From positions 1 through 34,881 of the forward strand of contig JAICJM010000014.1 of the NCBI GenBank assembly GCA_025928435.1: a stretch of DNA of 34,881 nt, in the 5' to 3' direction. The DNA comes from Thermoleophilia bacterium (GTDB lineage: Bacteria > Actinomycetota > Thermoleophilia > Gaiellales > JAICJC01). Under the pieces are notes generated by a model. The model had not been told where the DNA came from and made no database searches. It was given only the letters and a program-made list of their open reading frames with translations. The position numbers were made by a program, and so were the translations under genes. Positions 1-6,542 of this stretch are shown in pieces (the stretch's first letter is position 1; every line of letters starts with the position of its first letter).

Positions 1-8
1 CTGGAAAA

Positions 9-108
9 TGGCGAGCGAAAACCGAGCGATGCAAGGACTAAAGGGAGCCAATACCGGGTTGTATTGGCGCGACCGAGGACACCGCAGCGCGACGGTTTGC
101 AGCCGCCA
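9..108 (+). repeat. Structured repeat element, copy A
   Basis: This non-coding segment folds as a long hairpin and shares conserved blocks with 25434-25528: GCAAGGAC (31-38), GACCGAGGAC (71-80), GCGACGGTT (89-97) and GCAGCCGC (99-106). The tip is a perfect 8-bp stem, GCCAATAC (47-54) with GTATTGGC (61-68), around a 6-nt loop CGGGTT. A second stem pairs GCGATGC (26-32) with GCAGCGC (84-90). An outer, interrupted stem pairs TGGCG (9-13) with CGCCA (104-108) and AAACC (19-23) with GGTTT (94-98). It lies just past the stop of the response regulator, which reads from the other strand. The left end may continue outside the window. I do not recognise the family; a REP/MITE-type repeat or a structured RNA are both possible. 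Confidence 0.55.
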
Positions 109-137
109 GAACGGGTCAGACATTGCGAGAAGGCCCA

Positions 138-791
138 CTAGGTCACCAGGCCGTTGCGGTAGGCGTAGGCCACCGCCTGGGCGCGGTCGCGGACCCCGGT
201 CTTGCCGAACAGGTGGTTCACGTGGCTCTTCACGGTCGCCTCGGTGATCACGAGCCGGCCGGCGATCTCCGCGTTGCTGAGACCGGCGGCGATCAGCGAC
301 ATCACCTCGGCCTCGCGCGGCGTCAGGCCGTCCGGGAGCGACTCCTCCGGGGCCTCGCCGGCGCCGCCGGCCGCGACCGCGGCGACCACGTGGTGCTGGA
401 CGGCGGGGTCGATCGCCGCCTCCCCCCGCATCACGGCGCGCAGCGCCTGGTCGATCTGGTCGGCGCCGGCGTCCTTGGTCAGGAACCCGCGCGCTCCCGC
501 CCGCAGGGCCGAGACCACCGAGCGGTCGTCGGCATAGGTCGTCAGGACGAGGACGTGGGTGCCGGGCTGCCGCTCGCGCAGGCGGCGGGTCGCCTCGACG
601 CCGTCGCAGTGCGGCATCCCCAGGTCCATGAGCACGACGTCCGGTCGCAGGCGGCCCGCGAGCTCCACCGCCTCCTCGCCGTCGGCAGCCGACCCGACCA
701 CGTCGATCCCCGGCAGCAGCCGCAGCAGCATCTCCAGGCCCTCGCGCACGACCCGCTGGTCGTCGGCCACCAGCACCCGGATCGCGGTCAC
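138..791 (-). CDS. NarL/FixJ-family response regulator
   Basis: Cytoplasmic DNA-binding response regulator of about 217 residues, the normal family length. The receiver domain (1-120) has the acidic pair D10/D11, the phospho-acceptor D56 in VLMDLGMP and the conserved Lys in FLTKDAG. A LuxR-type helix-turn-helix fills the C-terminus (LTPREAEVMSLIAAGLSNAE onward). I chose the GTG whose GTGA overlaps the kinase stop, so the pair is translationally coupled; an in-frame GTG 12 bp upstream (803) is the alternative. It is the partner of the adjacent kinase. By analogy with DesK/DesR and LiaS/LiaR-type pairs it probably controls the divergent ABC exporter at 2152-4001; that target is inferred from position only. 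Confidence 0.93.
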   Translation of the reverse strand: MTAIRVLVADDQRVVREGLEMLLRLLPGIDVVGSAADGEEAVELAGRLRPDVVLMDLGMPHCDGVEATRRLRERQPGTHVLVLTTYADDRSVVSALRAGARGFLTKDAGADQIDQALRAVMRGEAAIDPAVQHHVVAAVAAGGAGEAPEESLPDGLTPREAEVMSLIAAGLSNAEIAGRLVITEATVKSHVNHLFGKTGVRDRAQAVAYAYRNGLVT

Positions 792-1984
792 GCGGGCACC
801 CACAGCTCGACCCGGAAGCCCCGGCCGGTCGGGTCGGCGGCGAGCGTCCCACCGAGCAGCTCCGCCCGCTCGCGCATCCCCGTCAGCCCGTAGCCGCCGC
901 CGTCCGATCCGGGGGCAGGCGGCGCGGCGCCGGGCGCGACGAAGTCCTCGACGGCGAGCCGGACGCCGTCGGGCTCGTACCCGAGGTGGAGCTCCACGCG
1001 CCCGGCGCCGGCGTGCTTGCGCACGTTCGTGAGCGCCTCCTGGGCGACCCGGTACACGGTCAGGCGCGCCTCGGATCCGAGCTCGCGCTCGTCACCGTCG
1101 ACCTGGACATGGCAGGGGATGCGGGAATCGCGCTCGAACTCCTCGGCGAGGGCGCCGAGCCGCTCAGGACCGGGCAGGTCGTCGCCGCGCAGCATGCCGA
1201 TCGCCCGCCGCGACTCCTCCAGGCCCGCCTTCGCCAGGTGGTGTGCCCGCTCGATGGCGCCGGCCAGCTCGGGATCGATGTGCTCCCGCTCGCGCGTCGC
1301 CATCAGGCGGGCGCCCTCGAGCTGGAGCACGAGGCCCGAGAGCGAATGGGCGAGGACGTCGTGCATCTCGCGCGCGAGGTGCTGGCGCTCCGAGAGCGCG
1401 GCAGCCCGCGCCTCCGCGGCGCGCGAGCCTTCGAGCTCGACCAGCAGCCGCTCGGCCTGGTCCTGGCCCTCACGCAGGCGCCGGGCGAGCAGCGCGAGCA
1501 GGTAGAACGCCGTCACGCCGAGGCCGTTCAGGGCGATCCCGATGAAGGTGCGGTGGGTCACCGTGGCACCGGCGACGACGACCGCGACCAGGGCGACACA
1601 TGCCCCGATGACGCCGATGCGACCGCTGCCGCGCATCGCCGCGGTGGCGACGGCGACGAACACGCCGAGGATGCCCGGGCCGTTCGGCTGGAGCCACACG
1701 AGCGCCGCCGAGCTCAGGATCAGGGCCAGGAACAGCGGCCCCTGGACGTGCGGCGGGGCGGCCCGCGCGCGCATCGTCCCGAACCAGACGACGGTGAACA
1801 CCGCGAGGGCCGCCAGGATCGCGAGCCCGCGGCCGTGCGCGCCCGGCTGCGGGTGCGACCGGGAGCCGGCGACGAGCATGATGGCGACGATGACGGCGCC
1901 CAGCGGCCGCAGGCGGCGCATGGCGATCCGCTGCCGCGCGCGGGCGGCCTCGAGCGACGCGAACGTCGGGGTCTCGGCTGTCAC
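788..1984 (-). CDS. Membrane sensor histidine kinase, HisKA_3 type
   Basis: Membrane-bound histidine kinase of 398 residues, partner of the adjacent response regulator. The N-terminal half (about 25-170) is a run of hydrophobic helices with little extracytoplasmic loop, as in intramembrane-sensing kinases. A coiled linker (170-200) leads to the dimerisation/phosphoacceptor helix with H208 in REMHDVLAHSLSG, and then a HATPase_c domain with an N-box region (EALTNVRKHAGA) and a glycine-rich lid (GGGYGLTGMRERAELLGG). The start is a GTG at 1984. No Shine-Dalgarno is visible, but TAGGCT lies 6 nt upstream, consistent with a leaderless transcript. The stop overlaps the regulator start. The signal sensed cannot be read from the sequence; envelope or membrane stress relieved by the ABC exporter is a reasonable guess. 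Confidence 0.92.
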   Translation of the reverse strand: MTAETPTFASLEAARARQRIAMRRLRPLGAVIVAIMLVAGSRSHPQPGAHGRGLAILAALAVFTVVWFGTMRARAAPPHVQGPLFLALILSSAALVWLQPNGPGILGVFVAVATAAMRGSGRIGVIGACVALVAVVVAGATVTHRTFIGIALNGLGVTAFYLLALLARRLREGQDQAERLLVELEGSRAAEARAAALSERQHLAREMHDVLAHSLSGLVLQLEGARLMATREREHIDPELAGAIERAHHLAKAGLEESRRAIGMLRGDDLPGPERLGALAEEFERDSRIPCHVQVDGDERELGSEARLTVYRVAQEALTNVRKHAGAGRVELHLGYEPDGVRLAVEDFVAPGAAPPAPGSDGGGYGLTGMRERAELLGGTLAADPTGRGFRVELWVPA

Positions 1985-1990
1985 GTTCGT

Positions 1991-1996
1991 AGCCTA
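1991..1996 (-). promoter_or_regulatory. Candidate -10 hexamer for the histidine kinase gene
   Basis: Read on the minus strand this is TAGGCT, a TANNNT match, 6 nt before the GTG at 1984. The spacing fits transcription starting at or next to the start codon. No convincing -35 was seen. Confidence 0.4.
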
Positions 1997-2114
1997 CGGC
2001 GCTCGCCGAGGCGGGTCATCGGCCGCCGGGTGGACATGCCGGCACGGCCGGCTCCACCCGTGGTTGGACGCGAAGTTCGATCCGGGCGCCGATGCGCATC
2101 CGGGGCCCTATCCC

Positions 2115-2151
2115 TAGCGTTTCGGAAGGACATTCCACACCGAGGAGCGCC
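2115..2151 (+). promoter_or_regulatory. Candidate -10 and ribosome binding site for the ABC ATPase gene
   Basis: TAGCGT at 2115-2120 could be a -10, giving a leader of roughly 25 nt. GAGGAG just before the ATG at 2152 is a clear Shine-Dalgarno; it selects this start over the in-frame ATG at 2092, which has none. The rest of the 167-bp divergent gap shows no convincing operator. Confidence 0.35.
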
Positions 2152-3132
2152 ATGATCACCACCACCGAAACCCCATCTACAGAGCCCCTCCCGGCCGACC
2201 CGCCGTCCGCCGCGGCGGAGGCCGTGATCTCGGTTCGCGGCCTGCACAAGAGCTACGGCGACTTCGAGGCCGTCCGCGGCGTCGACCTCGAGGTGCACCG
2301 CGGCGAGATCGTCGCCTTCCTCGGCCCGAACGGCGCCGGCAAGACGACCGTGGTCGAGATCCTGGAGGGGTTCCGGGAGCGCACGGCGGGCGAGGTCACC
2401 GTGCTCGGGCGCGACCCCGCGCATGCGGGCGGCGCCTGGCGCGACCGCGTCGGCGTCGTGCTCCAGGAGTCGAGCGCCGAGCCCGGCCTGACCGTGCGCG
2501 AGTGCCTCGAGCTCTACGCCGGCTACTACCGCGCCCCGCGACCGATCTCCGAGACGCTCGAGCTCGTCGGGCTGACCGGCAAGTCCGACACGCCGGGCGA
2601 GGCGCTCTCCGGCGGCCAGCGCCGCCGGCTCGACGTCGCGCTCGCGCTCGTCGGCGATCCCGAGCTGATCTTCCTGGACGAGCCGACCACCGGCTTCGAT
2701 CCCTCGGCCCGCCGGGCCGCGTGGGACGTCGTCGCCGGCCTGCGCGCGCTGGGCAAGACCGTCTTCCTCACCACCCACTACATGGACGAGGCCGAGCGCC
2801 TGGCCGACCGGATCGCGGTCATCGTCGCCGGCGAGATCGTCGCCTCGGGCACGCCCGCCACGCTCGGAGGGCGCGACCGCATGGATGCACGCATCCGCTT
2901 CTCTCCGCCGGCCGGCGCCGGGCCGCTCCCGGCCGCGCTGCGGCCGCTGGCCGAGGCCGGCGCGGACGCCGCCGTGACGCTCCGCAGCGAGTCCCCGCTC
3001 ACGCACGCCGGGATGCTCGCCGACTGGGCGTTCCGTGGCGGTTTCGACCTGCCCGACCTCGACGTCCGCCGCCCGACGCTCGAGGACGTCTACCTCTCGC
3101 TGACCGCCGCCGACCGAAAGGACCGATCGTGA
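2152..3132 (+). CDS. ABC transporter ATP-binding protein (ABC-2/DrrA type)
   Basis: Cytoplasmic ATPase of an ABC exporter, about 326 residues. It has Walker A GPNGAGKT (Lys near residue 64), a Q-loop (VVLQES), the signature LSGGQ, Walker B LIFLDEP followed by TTGFDPSARR, and the switch His in TTHYMDEAE. The C-terminal extension after residue 230 is typical of DrrA/CcmA-like exporters for drugs, lipids or antibiotics. The ATG at 2152 is preceded by GAGGAG. The gene overlaps the permease by GTGA, so the two form a complex and an operon, divergent from the two-component system that probably regulates them. The substrate is unknown. Confidence 0.94.
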   Translation: MITTTETPSTEPLPADPPSAAAEAVISVRGLHKSYGDFEAVRGVDLEVHRGEIVAFLGPNGAGKTTVVEILEGFRERTAGEVTVLGRDPAHAGGAWRDRVGVVLQESSAEPGLTVRECLELYAGYYRAPRPISETLELVGLTGKSDTPGEALSGGQRRRLDVALALVGDPELIFLDEPTTGFDPSARRAAWDVVAGLRALGKTVFLTTHYMDEAERLADRIAVIVAGEIVASGTPATLGGRDRMDARIRFSPPAGAGPLPAALRPLAEAGADAAVTLRSESPLTHAGMLADWAFRGGFDLPDLDVRRPTLEDVYLSLTAADRKDRS

Positions 3133-4001
3133 TCCTGCTGCTGATCCGCCTCATCCGCGCCGTCGCCGGCAGGCTGGGCCCCCGGAGCTCGGCCGCCCGT
3201 CCGGACGATCCGGACGGGCCGGGCCGGGGCCCCATCGCCCTCGTCGCCCACCAGGCCCGTTACGACCTGCTCGGCATCCTGCGCGACCGCCAGGCGCGCT
3301 TTTTCACGATGATGCTGCCGCTGATCTTCCTGGTGATCTTCGTCGGGATCTTCGGCAACGACACCGTGGGGCCGGAGCACGTGAAGGCGTCGACGTACTA
3401 CGTGCCCGGGCTGACTGCGATGGCCGTGATCGCCGGGTCGTTCGTGAACCTCGTCATCTCGGTGACGGCCCAGCGGGAGGCCGGCGTCCTCAAGCGTCGC
3501 CGGGCCACGCCCGTGCCCGCCTGGGTGATCATCGCCGGCCGCGCCGTCACGGCGATCGCCGTCTCGGCCGCTGTCTCCGCCGTGCTCCTTACTGTCGGTC
3601 GCGTCGCGTACGGCGTCCACCTGCCGACGTCGACGATCCCCGCCGTCGCCGTGACGATCGTCGCCGGGTCGGCCGCGTTCTGCGTGCTCGGCTACGCGCT
3701 CTCGACCGCGATCGGCTCCGCGGACTCCGCCCAGCCGACGACCCAGGCGGTGATGCTCCCGCTCTACTTCATCTCCGGCGTGTTCATCCCGAACCCGAAC
3801 CTGCCGAACTGGCTCCAGGACGTCGCCCGGGTCTTCCCGGTGTCTCACCTGGCGGCCGCGCTGCACCACGCCTTCGATCCGTCCGTCCACGGCGCCGGGT
3901 TCGTCTGGAGCGACCTGGGGATGCTGGCGGCGTGGGCCGCGGTCGGGCTCCAGGTCGCCCTGCGCCGGTTCGCGTGGGCGCCGACGGCCGCTCCGGCTTA
4001 G
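3129..4001 (+). CDS. ABC-2 type transporter permease
   Basis: Integral membrane permease of about 290 residues. A Pro/Arg/Asp-rich N-terminal tail (1-45) is followed by a hydrophobic segment at MMLPLIFLVIFVGIF, an extracytoplasmic loop, and five further hydrophobic stretches in the layout of the ABC2_membrane family. The conserved region PLYFISGVFIPNPNLPNWLQ precedes the last helix. The start is the GTG overlapping the ATPase stop (GTGA); the same frame stays open far upstream inside the ATPase gene, but that is a GC-rich shadow. It works with the ATPase at 2152-3132. Its stop overlaps tail-to-tail with the WYL regulator stop (TTAG). Confidence 0.92.
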   Translation: MILLLIRLIRAVAGRLGPRSSAARPDDPDGPGRGPIALVAHQARYDLLGILRDRQARFFTMMLPLIFLVIFVGIFGNDTVGPEHVKASTYYVPGLTAMAVIAGSFVNLVISVTAQREAGVLKRRRATPVPAWVIIAGRAVTAIAVSAAVSAVLLTVGRVAYGVHLPTSTIPAVAVTIVAGSAAFCVLGYALSTAIGSADSAQPTTQAVMLPLYFISGVFIPNPNLPNWLQDVARVFPVSHLAAALHHAFDPSVHGAGFVWSDLGMLAAWAAVGLQVALRRFAWAPTAAPA

Positions 4002-4954
4002 GCCCGCGAGTGGGCGGCGAGCCGCTCCGCCAGGGCGCGGACGGTCGTCCGCAGGTCGTCGGGGCGGCGGATCTCGAATCCGCAGTCCAGGCCGGCGAGG
4101 ACGCCCGCCATCCACTCGAGCGAGCTCGCCCGCATGCGCACGACCGTCCCGCCGCCGGCGGCGGCCAGCTCGGCCATCGTCGGCGGCAGGCGGCGTGCCG
4201 CGGCGTCCAGCGGCAGGTCGAGCACGACCTCGACCTCCCACGGCCACGGCACGCGGGCGAGGGAGGTGCTGACATGGGCGACGGCGTCGAACCCGTCCGG
4301 CGGCGCCAGCGCGGGCGCGTCCGTCACCGCCAGGTCGCGCATGCGGTCGACACGGAAGGCGCGCAGCGCAGCGCGGTCGTGGTCGTGGGCGGCGAGGTAC
4401 CAGCGGCCGCCGTGCACGACGAGCCCGTGGGGCGAGAGCTCCCGGGTTGTGCGCTCGCCCGAGTACGCGCGGTAGCCCGCCCGCAGGCGCCGGCGGCGCC
4501 GGATCGCCTCGGCCAGCGCGAGGGCGGTCTCGCCGGCGACGGGCACCGCGGACGTCGCCGCGGGCGTGAGCTCGAGCGCGCCCTCGAGCGCCTCCACCCG
4601 CCGGCGTAGCGTCTCGGGCAGGGCGCGGTGCACCTTGGCCAGGGCGCTGGCCGCCGACTCCGGCGACCCGGCCAGGCCCAGGCGGGTCGCGGCGACGACG
4701 CCGAGTGCGACGGCGACCGCCTCGTCGTCCGCCAGCATCAGCGGCGGCAGGCGGAATCCGGGGCGCATCGCGTAGCCGCCGCCGACGCCACGCTGGCCCT
4801 CGACCGGGATGCCGAGGTCGCGCAGGGCGTCGACGTACCTGCGCACGGTGCGCGCGTCGACTCCCAGCCGGTCGGCGATCTCCCGCCCGGTGACGGCGGG
4901 CTGGGACTGCAGGAGCTCGAGCAGCTCGAGCAGCCGGGCGGTCGGCGTGAGCAC
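3998..4954 (-). CDS. WYL-domain transcriptional regulator (YafY/DeoR-like)
   Basis: DNA-binding regulator of about 318 residues. A DeoR-like helix-turn-helix (about 1-60, with VTGREIADRLGVDARTVRRY) is followed by the spacer GVGGGYAMRPGFRLPPLML, which is diagnostic of this family. The WYL domain has WYLAAHDHD and RAFRVDRM, and the C-terminus is a WCX-like domain. I chose the GTG at 4954 (protein begins with LTPTARLLELLELL after the initiator); a TTG at 4966 is possible. Neither has a good Shine-Dalgarno. The gene is divergent from the small-protein operon at 5042-6039, which this class typically controls, and an inverted repeat at 4972-4996 lies in the shared gap. The ligand is unknown. Confidence 0.9.
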   Translation of the reverse strand: MLTPTARLLELLELLQSQPAVTGREIADRLGVDARTVRRYVDALRDLGIPVEGQRGVGGGYAMRPGFRLPPLMLADDEAVAVALGVVAATRLGLAGSPESAASALAKVHRALPETLRRRVEALEGALELTPAATSAVPVAGETALALAEAIRRRRRLRAGYRAYSGERTTRELSPHGLVVHGGRWYLAAHDHDRAALRAFRVDRMRDLAVTDAPALAPPDGFDAVAHVSTSLARVPWPWEVEVVLDLPLDAAARRLPPTMAELAAAGGGTVVRMRASSLEWMAGVLAGLDCGFEIRRPDDLRTTVRALAERLAAHSRA

Positions 4955-4971
4955 GGTTCTAGTCAAGCACG

Positions 4972-4996
4972 AATAGCGGGCGCGATCCGCCCTATT
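4972..4996. promoter_or_regulatory. Inverted repeat in the WYL regulator / 5042 divergent gap
   Basis: AATA-GC-GGGCG (4972-4982) faces CGCCC-TATT (4988-4996) across a 5-nt spacer. All nine arm bases pair, with a 2-nt bulge on the left. It lies between the two divergent starts and is a plausible operator for the WYL regulator. Confidence 0.35.
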
Positions 4997-5041
4997 TGGG
5001 CGCTACGGTGGCCGGGACGTTACGAGCGAGGAGGGATCGGG

Positions 5042-5539
5042 ATGACCGAGACGGCGCAGGCCACCGGGACGGCGCGGGACTTCGACTTCTGGATGGGGAG
5101 CTGGAACGTCCACAACCGGCTGCTGCGGGCGCGGCTGCAGGGCTCGGACGAGTGGGAGGAGTTCGCGTCGACGGTCGTCGCGCGACCCATCCTGGACGGC
5201 CTCGGGAACGAGGACGAGTTCCGCACCTCCTGGGACGGCGGCTTCGTCGCCATGTCGTTCCGGTTCTTCGATCCGGGCTCGCGAAGGTGGTCGATCTACT
5301 GGGCCGACGCCCGCCGCTCGGGCCTGCTCGACCCGCCCGTGATCGGCGGCTTCGCCGGCGACACCGGCGTGTTCGAGGGCGAGGACACGCTCGAGGGGCG
5401 CCCGATCCTCGTGCGGTTCGTGTGGTCGGGCGTCACCACGCCGACGCCGCGCTGGGAGCAGTCGCTCTCCGGCGACGGCGGCGAGACGTGGGAGACGAAC
5501 TGGATCATGGACTTCACCCGCAGGGAGGGGACGCGATGA
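5042..5539 (+). CDS. Small DUF1579-like protein
   Basis: Predicted cytoplasmic protein of 165 residues. The N-terminal DFDFWMGSWNVHNRLL and the alternating-strand pattern that follows (FRTSWDGGFVAMSFRFFDPG, WSIYWAD) resemble DUF1579-like lipocalin-fold proteins; the assignment is by motif memory only. It has no signal peptide or cysteines. The ATG at 5042 follows GAGGAGGGA, a strong ribosome binding site, which excludes the longer open frame starting at 4628. It overlaps the next gene by ATGA, so they form an operon, divergent from a WYL regulator. No enzymatic motif is visible. Confidence 0.8.
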   Translation: MTETAQATGTARDFDFWMGSWNVHNRLLRARLQGSDEWEEFASTVVARPILDGLGNEDEFRTSWDGGFVAMSFRFFDPGSRRWSIYWADARRSGLLDPPVIGGFAGDTGVFEGEDTLEGRPILVRFVWSGVTTPTPRWEQSLSGDGGETWETNWIMDFTRREGTR

Positions 5540-6039
5540 GCACCGCCGGACTCGAGAGCCGCATACCGCAGGACTACCGTCACGTCGCCAAGCTGGCCCG
5601 CCCGGCGCCGGGCATCGAGGTCGCCGGCTCGACCCTCAAGTGGTACGACGTCGCCCGGGCCACGGCGCCGGTGCCCGACGAGATCCGCGCGCTTGCCCGC
5701 GCGGGGCTCGAGGACGCGGCCCGTACCGGCGGCCTGGCGCTCGCCGACGACGTCGGCTTCGTCATCCTGCATCGCTGCGGGCACGACTTCTACTTCCTGC
5801 TGGTCTCCACGTGGCGCAACCAGAACGAGGTGTGGGAGACGGTCTTCGCCAAGGACGGCGATGCGGACCCGTCCTTCCGGCCCTGGCCGGCCGACGGCCC
5901 GCACCGGCCCACGTTCTGCGTGTGGGAGCTGGGCGTCGTCTGCCACGAGCAGCGGGCCTGGACGCGCTACCTGCGCTCCGATCGGGATGCCGCAGCCCTG
6001 CAGACGTATCTCGAGGACGGCTTCGACGGGTCTGTCTAG
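5536..6039 (+). CDS. Conserved-looking hypothetical protein in the WYL-linked operon
   Basis: Protein of 167 residues that I do not recognise. It is soluble, with no signal peptide or membrane helix, and rich in aromatic residues (WYDVARATAPVPDEIRAL, FYFLLVSTWRNQNEVWETVF, HRPTFCVWELGVVCHEQRAW). It has cysteines in HRCGHDFYF and in the FCVWELGVVCHE pair. The ATG overlaps the previous stop (ATGA), so it is co-translated with the DUF1579-like protein and probably works with it. The region FCVWELGVVCHEQRAWTRYL looks like a conserved core worth searching. Function unknown. Confidence 0.8.
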   Translation: MSTAGLESRIPQDYRHVAKLARPAPGIEVAGSTLKWYDVARATAPVPDEIRALARAGLEDAARTGGLALADDVGFVILHRCGHDFYFLLVSTWRNQNEVWETVFAKDGDADPSFRPWPADGPHRPTFCVWELGVVCHEQRAWTRYLRSDRDAAALQTYLEDGFDGSV

Positions 6040-6072
6040 CCGGTGGGCGCGCTCCCCATAACGGGGGTGTAC

Positions 6073-6131
6073 GCGTGCGCATCCGGGTGCCATCGTGAGA
6101 GTGACCCCTTACGCACTCGAGGTGCGCACGC
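6073..6131 (+). repeat. Inverted repeat ending at the 6132 start codon
   Basis: GCGTGCGCA (6073-6081) and TGCGCACGC (6123-6131) are perfect 9-bp inverted arms with a 41-bp spacer. One T.G and one C.G pair extend the stem inward. The right arm touches the ATG at 6132, so a transcript beginning upstream could hide the start codon region. The rest of the 92-bp gap shows nothing clear. Confidence 0.35.
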
Positions 6132-6533
6132 ATGCTACGACGGACGATCGCGCTGGCACTGGCCGGCCTGGCAATCGCAGCGCCACCCGCGCTGGCCAAC
6201 CACCACGCTCAATGGCACTCCCAGATGAAGGATGCGCCGGAGACCGCCTCGCGGTCCGCGGGCGGTTGCACGGTCAAGCCCGGCTGGCACGACTCGCTGT
6301 TCGTCACCTGTGACCGCCGGCATACCGCGACGTTCGTCTACGTCTTCCCGATCAGTCACAGTGGCCCTGGGCCTGGCCGCATCCAGGGGACGCCGACGTC
6401 CGGCGTCAGCTGGTGGGGGCGCGCCGCCGTCCACCGGAGCGTCAAGGTCGCGAGGAGCACGCTCAGGGTGACCGTCACGGTCACCGACGGCACCGCCCAG
6501 CTCAACTCCGTCAGCGTCGGCTACTACGCCTAG
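6132..6533 (+). CDS. Small secreted hypothetical protein
   Basis: Protein of 133 residues with a typical Sec signal peptide: LRRT, hydrophobic IALALAGLAIAAPPALA, and likely cleavage after ALA near residue 22. The mature part has two cysteines (in GGCTVK and VTCDRR) that could form a disulfide, and its second half is beta-rich (RSTLRVTVTVTDGTAQLNSVSV), suggesting a small beta-sandwich. No family was recognised. A weak GAGG lies upstream of the ATG. It is 9 bp from the GGDEF-EAL gene and may be co-transcribed with it, but no functional link is evident. Confidence 0.7.
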   Translation: MLRRTIALALAGLAIAAPPALANHHAQWHSQMKDAPETASRSAGGCTVKPGWHDSLFVTCDRRHTATFVYVFPISHSGPGPGRIQGTPTSGVSWWGRAAVHRSVKVARSTLRVTVTVTDGTAQLNSVSVGYYA

Positions 6534-6542
6534 GACGATCCG

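Noticed and set aside
8..247. Small open frame at the window start
   Set aside because: It runs through the folded repeat and into the response regulator antisense strand; no protein features.
986..2155. Long plus-strand open frame opposite the histidine kinase
   Set aside because: Low-complexity Arg/Ala/Gly/Asp composition with no domain; it is antisense to a well-supported kinase gene.
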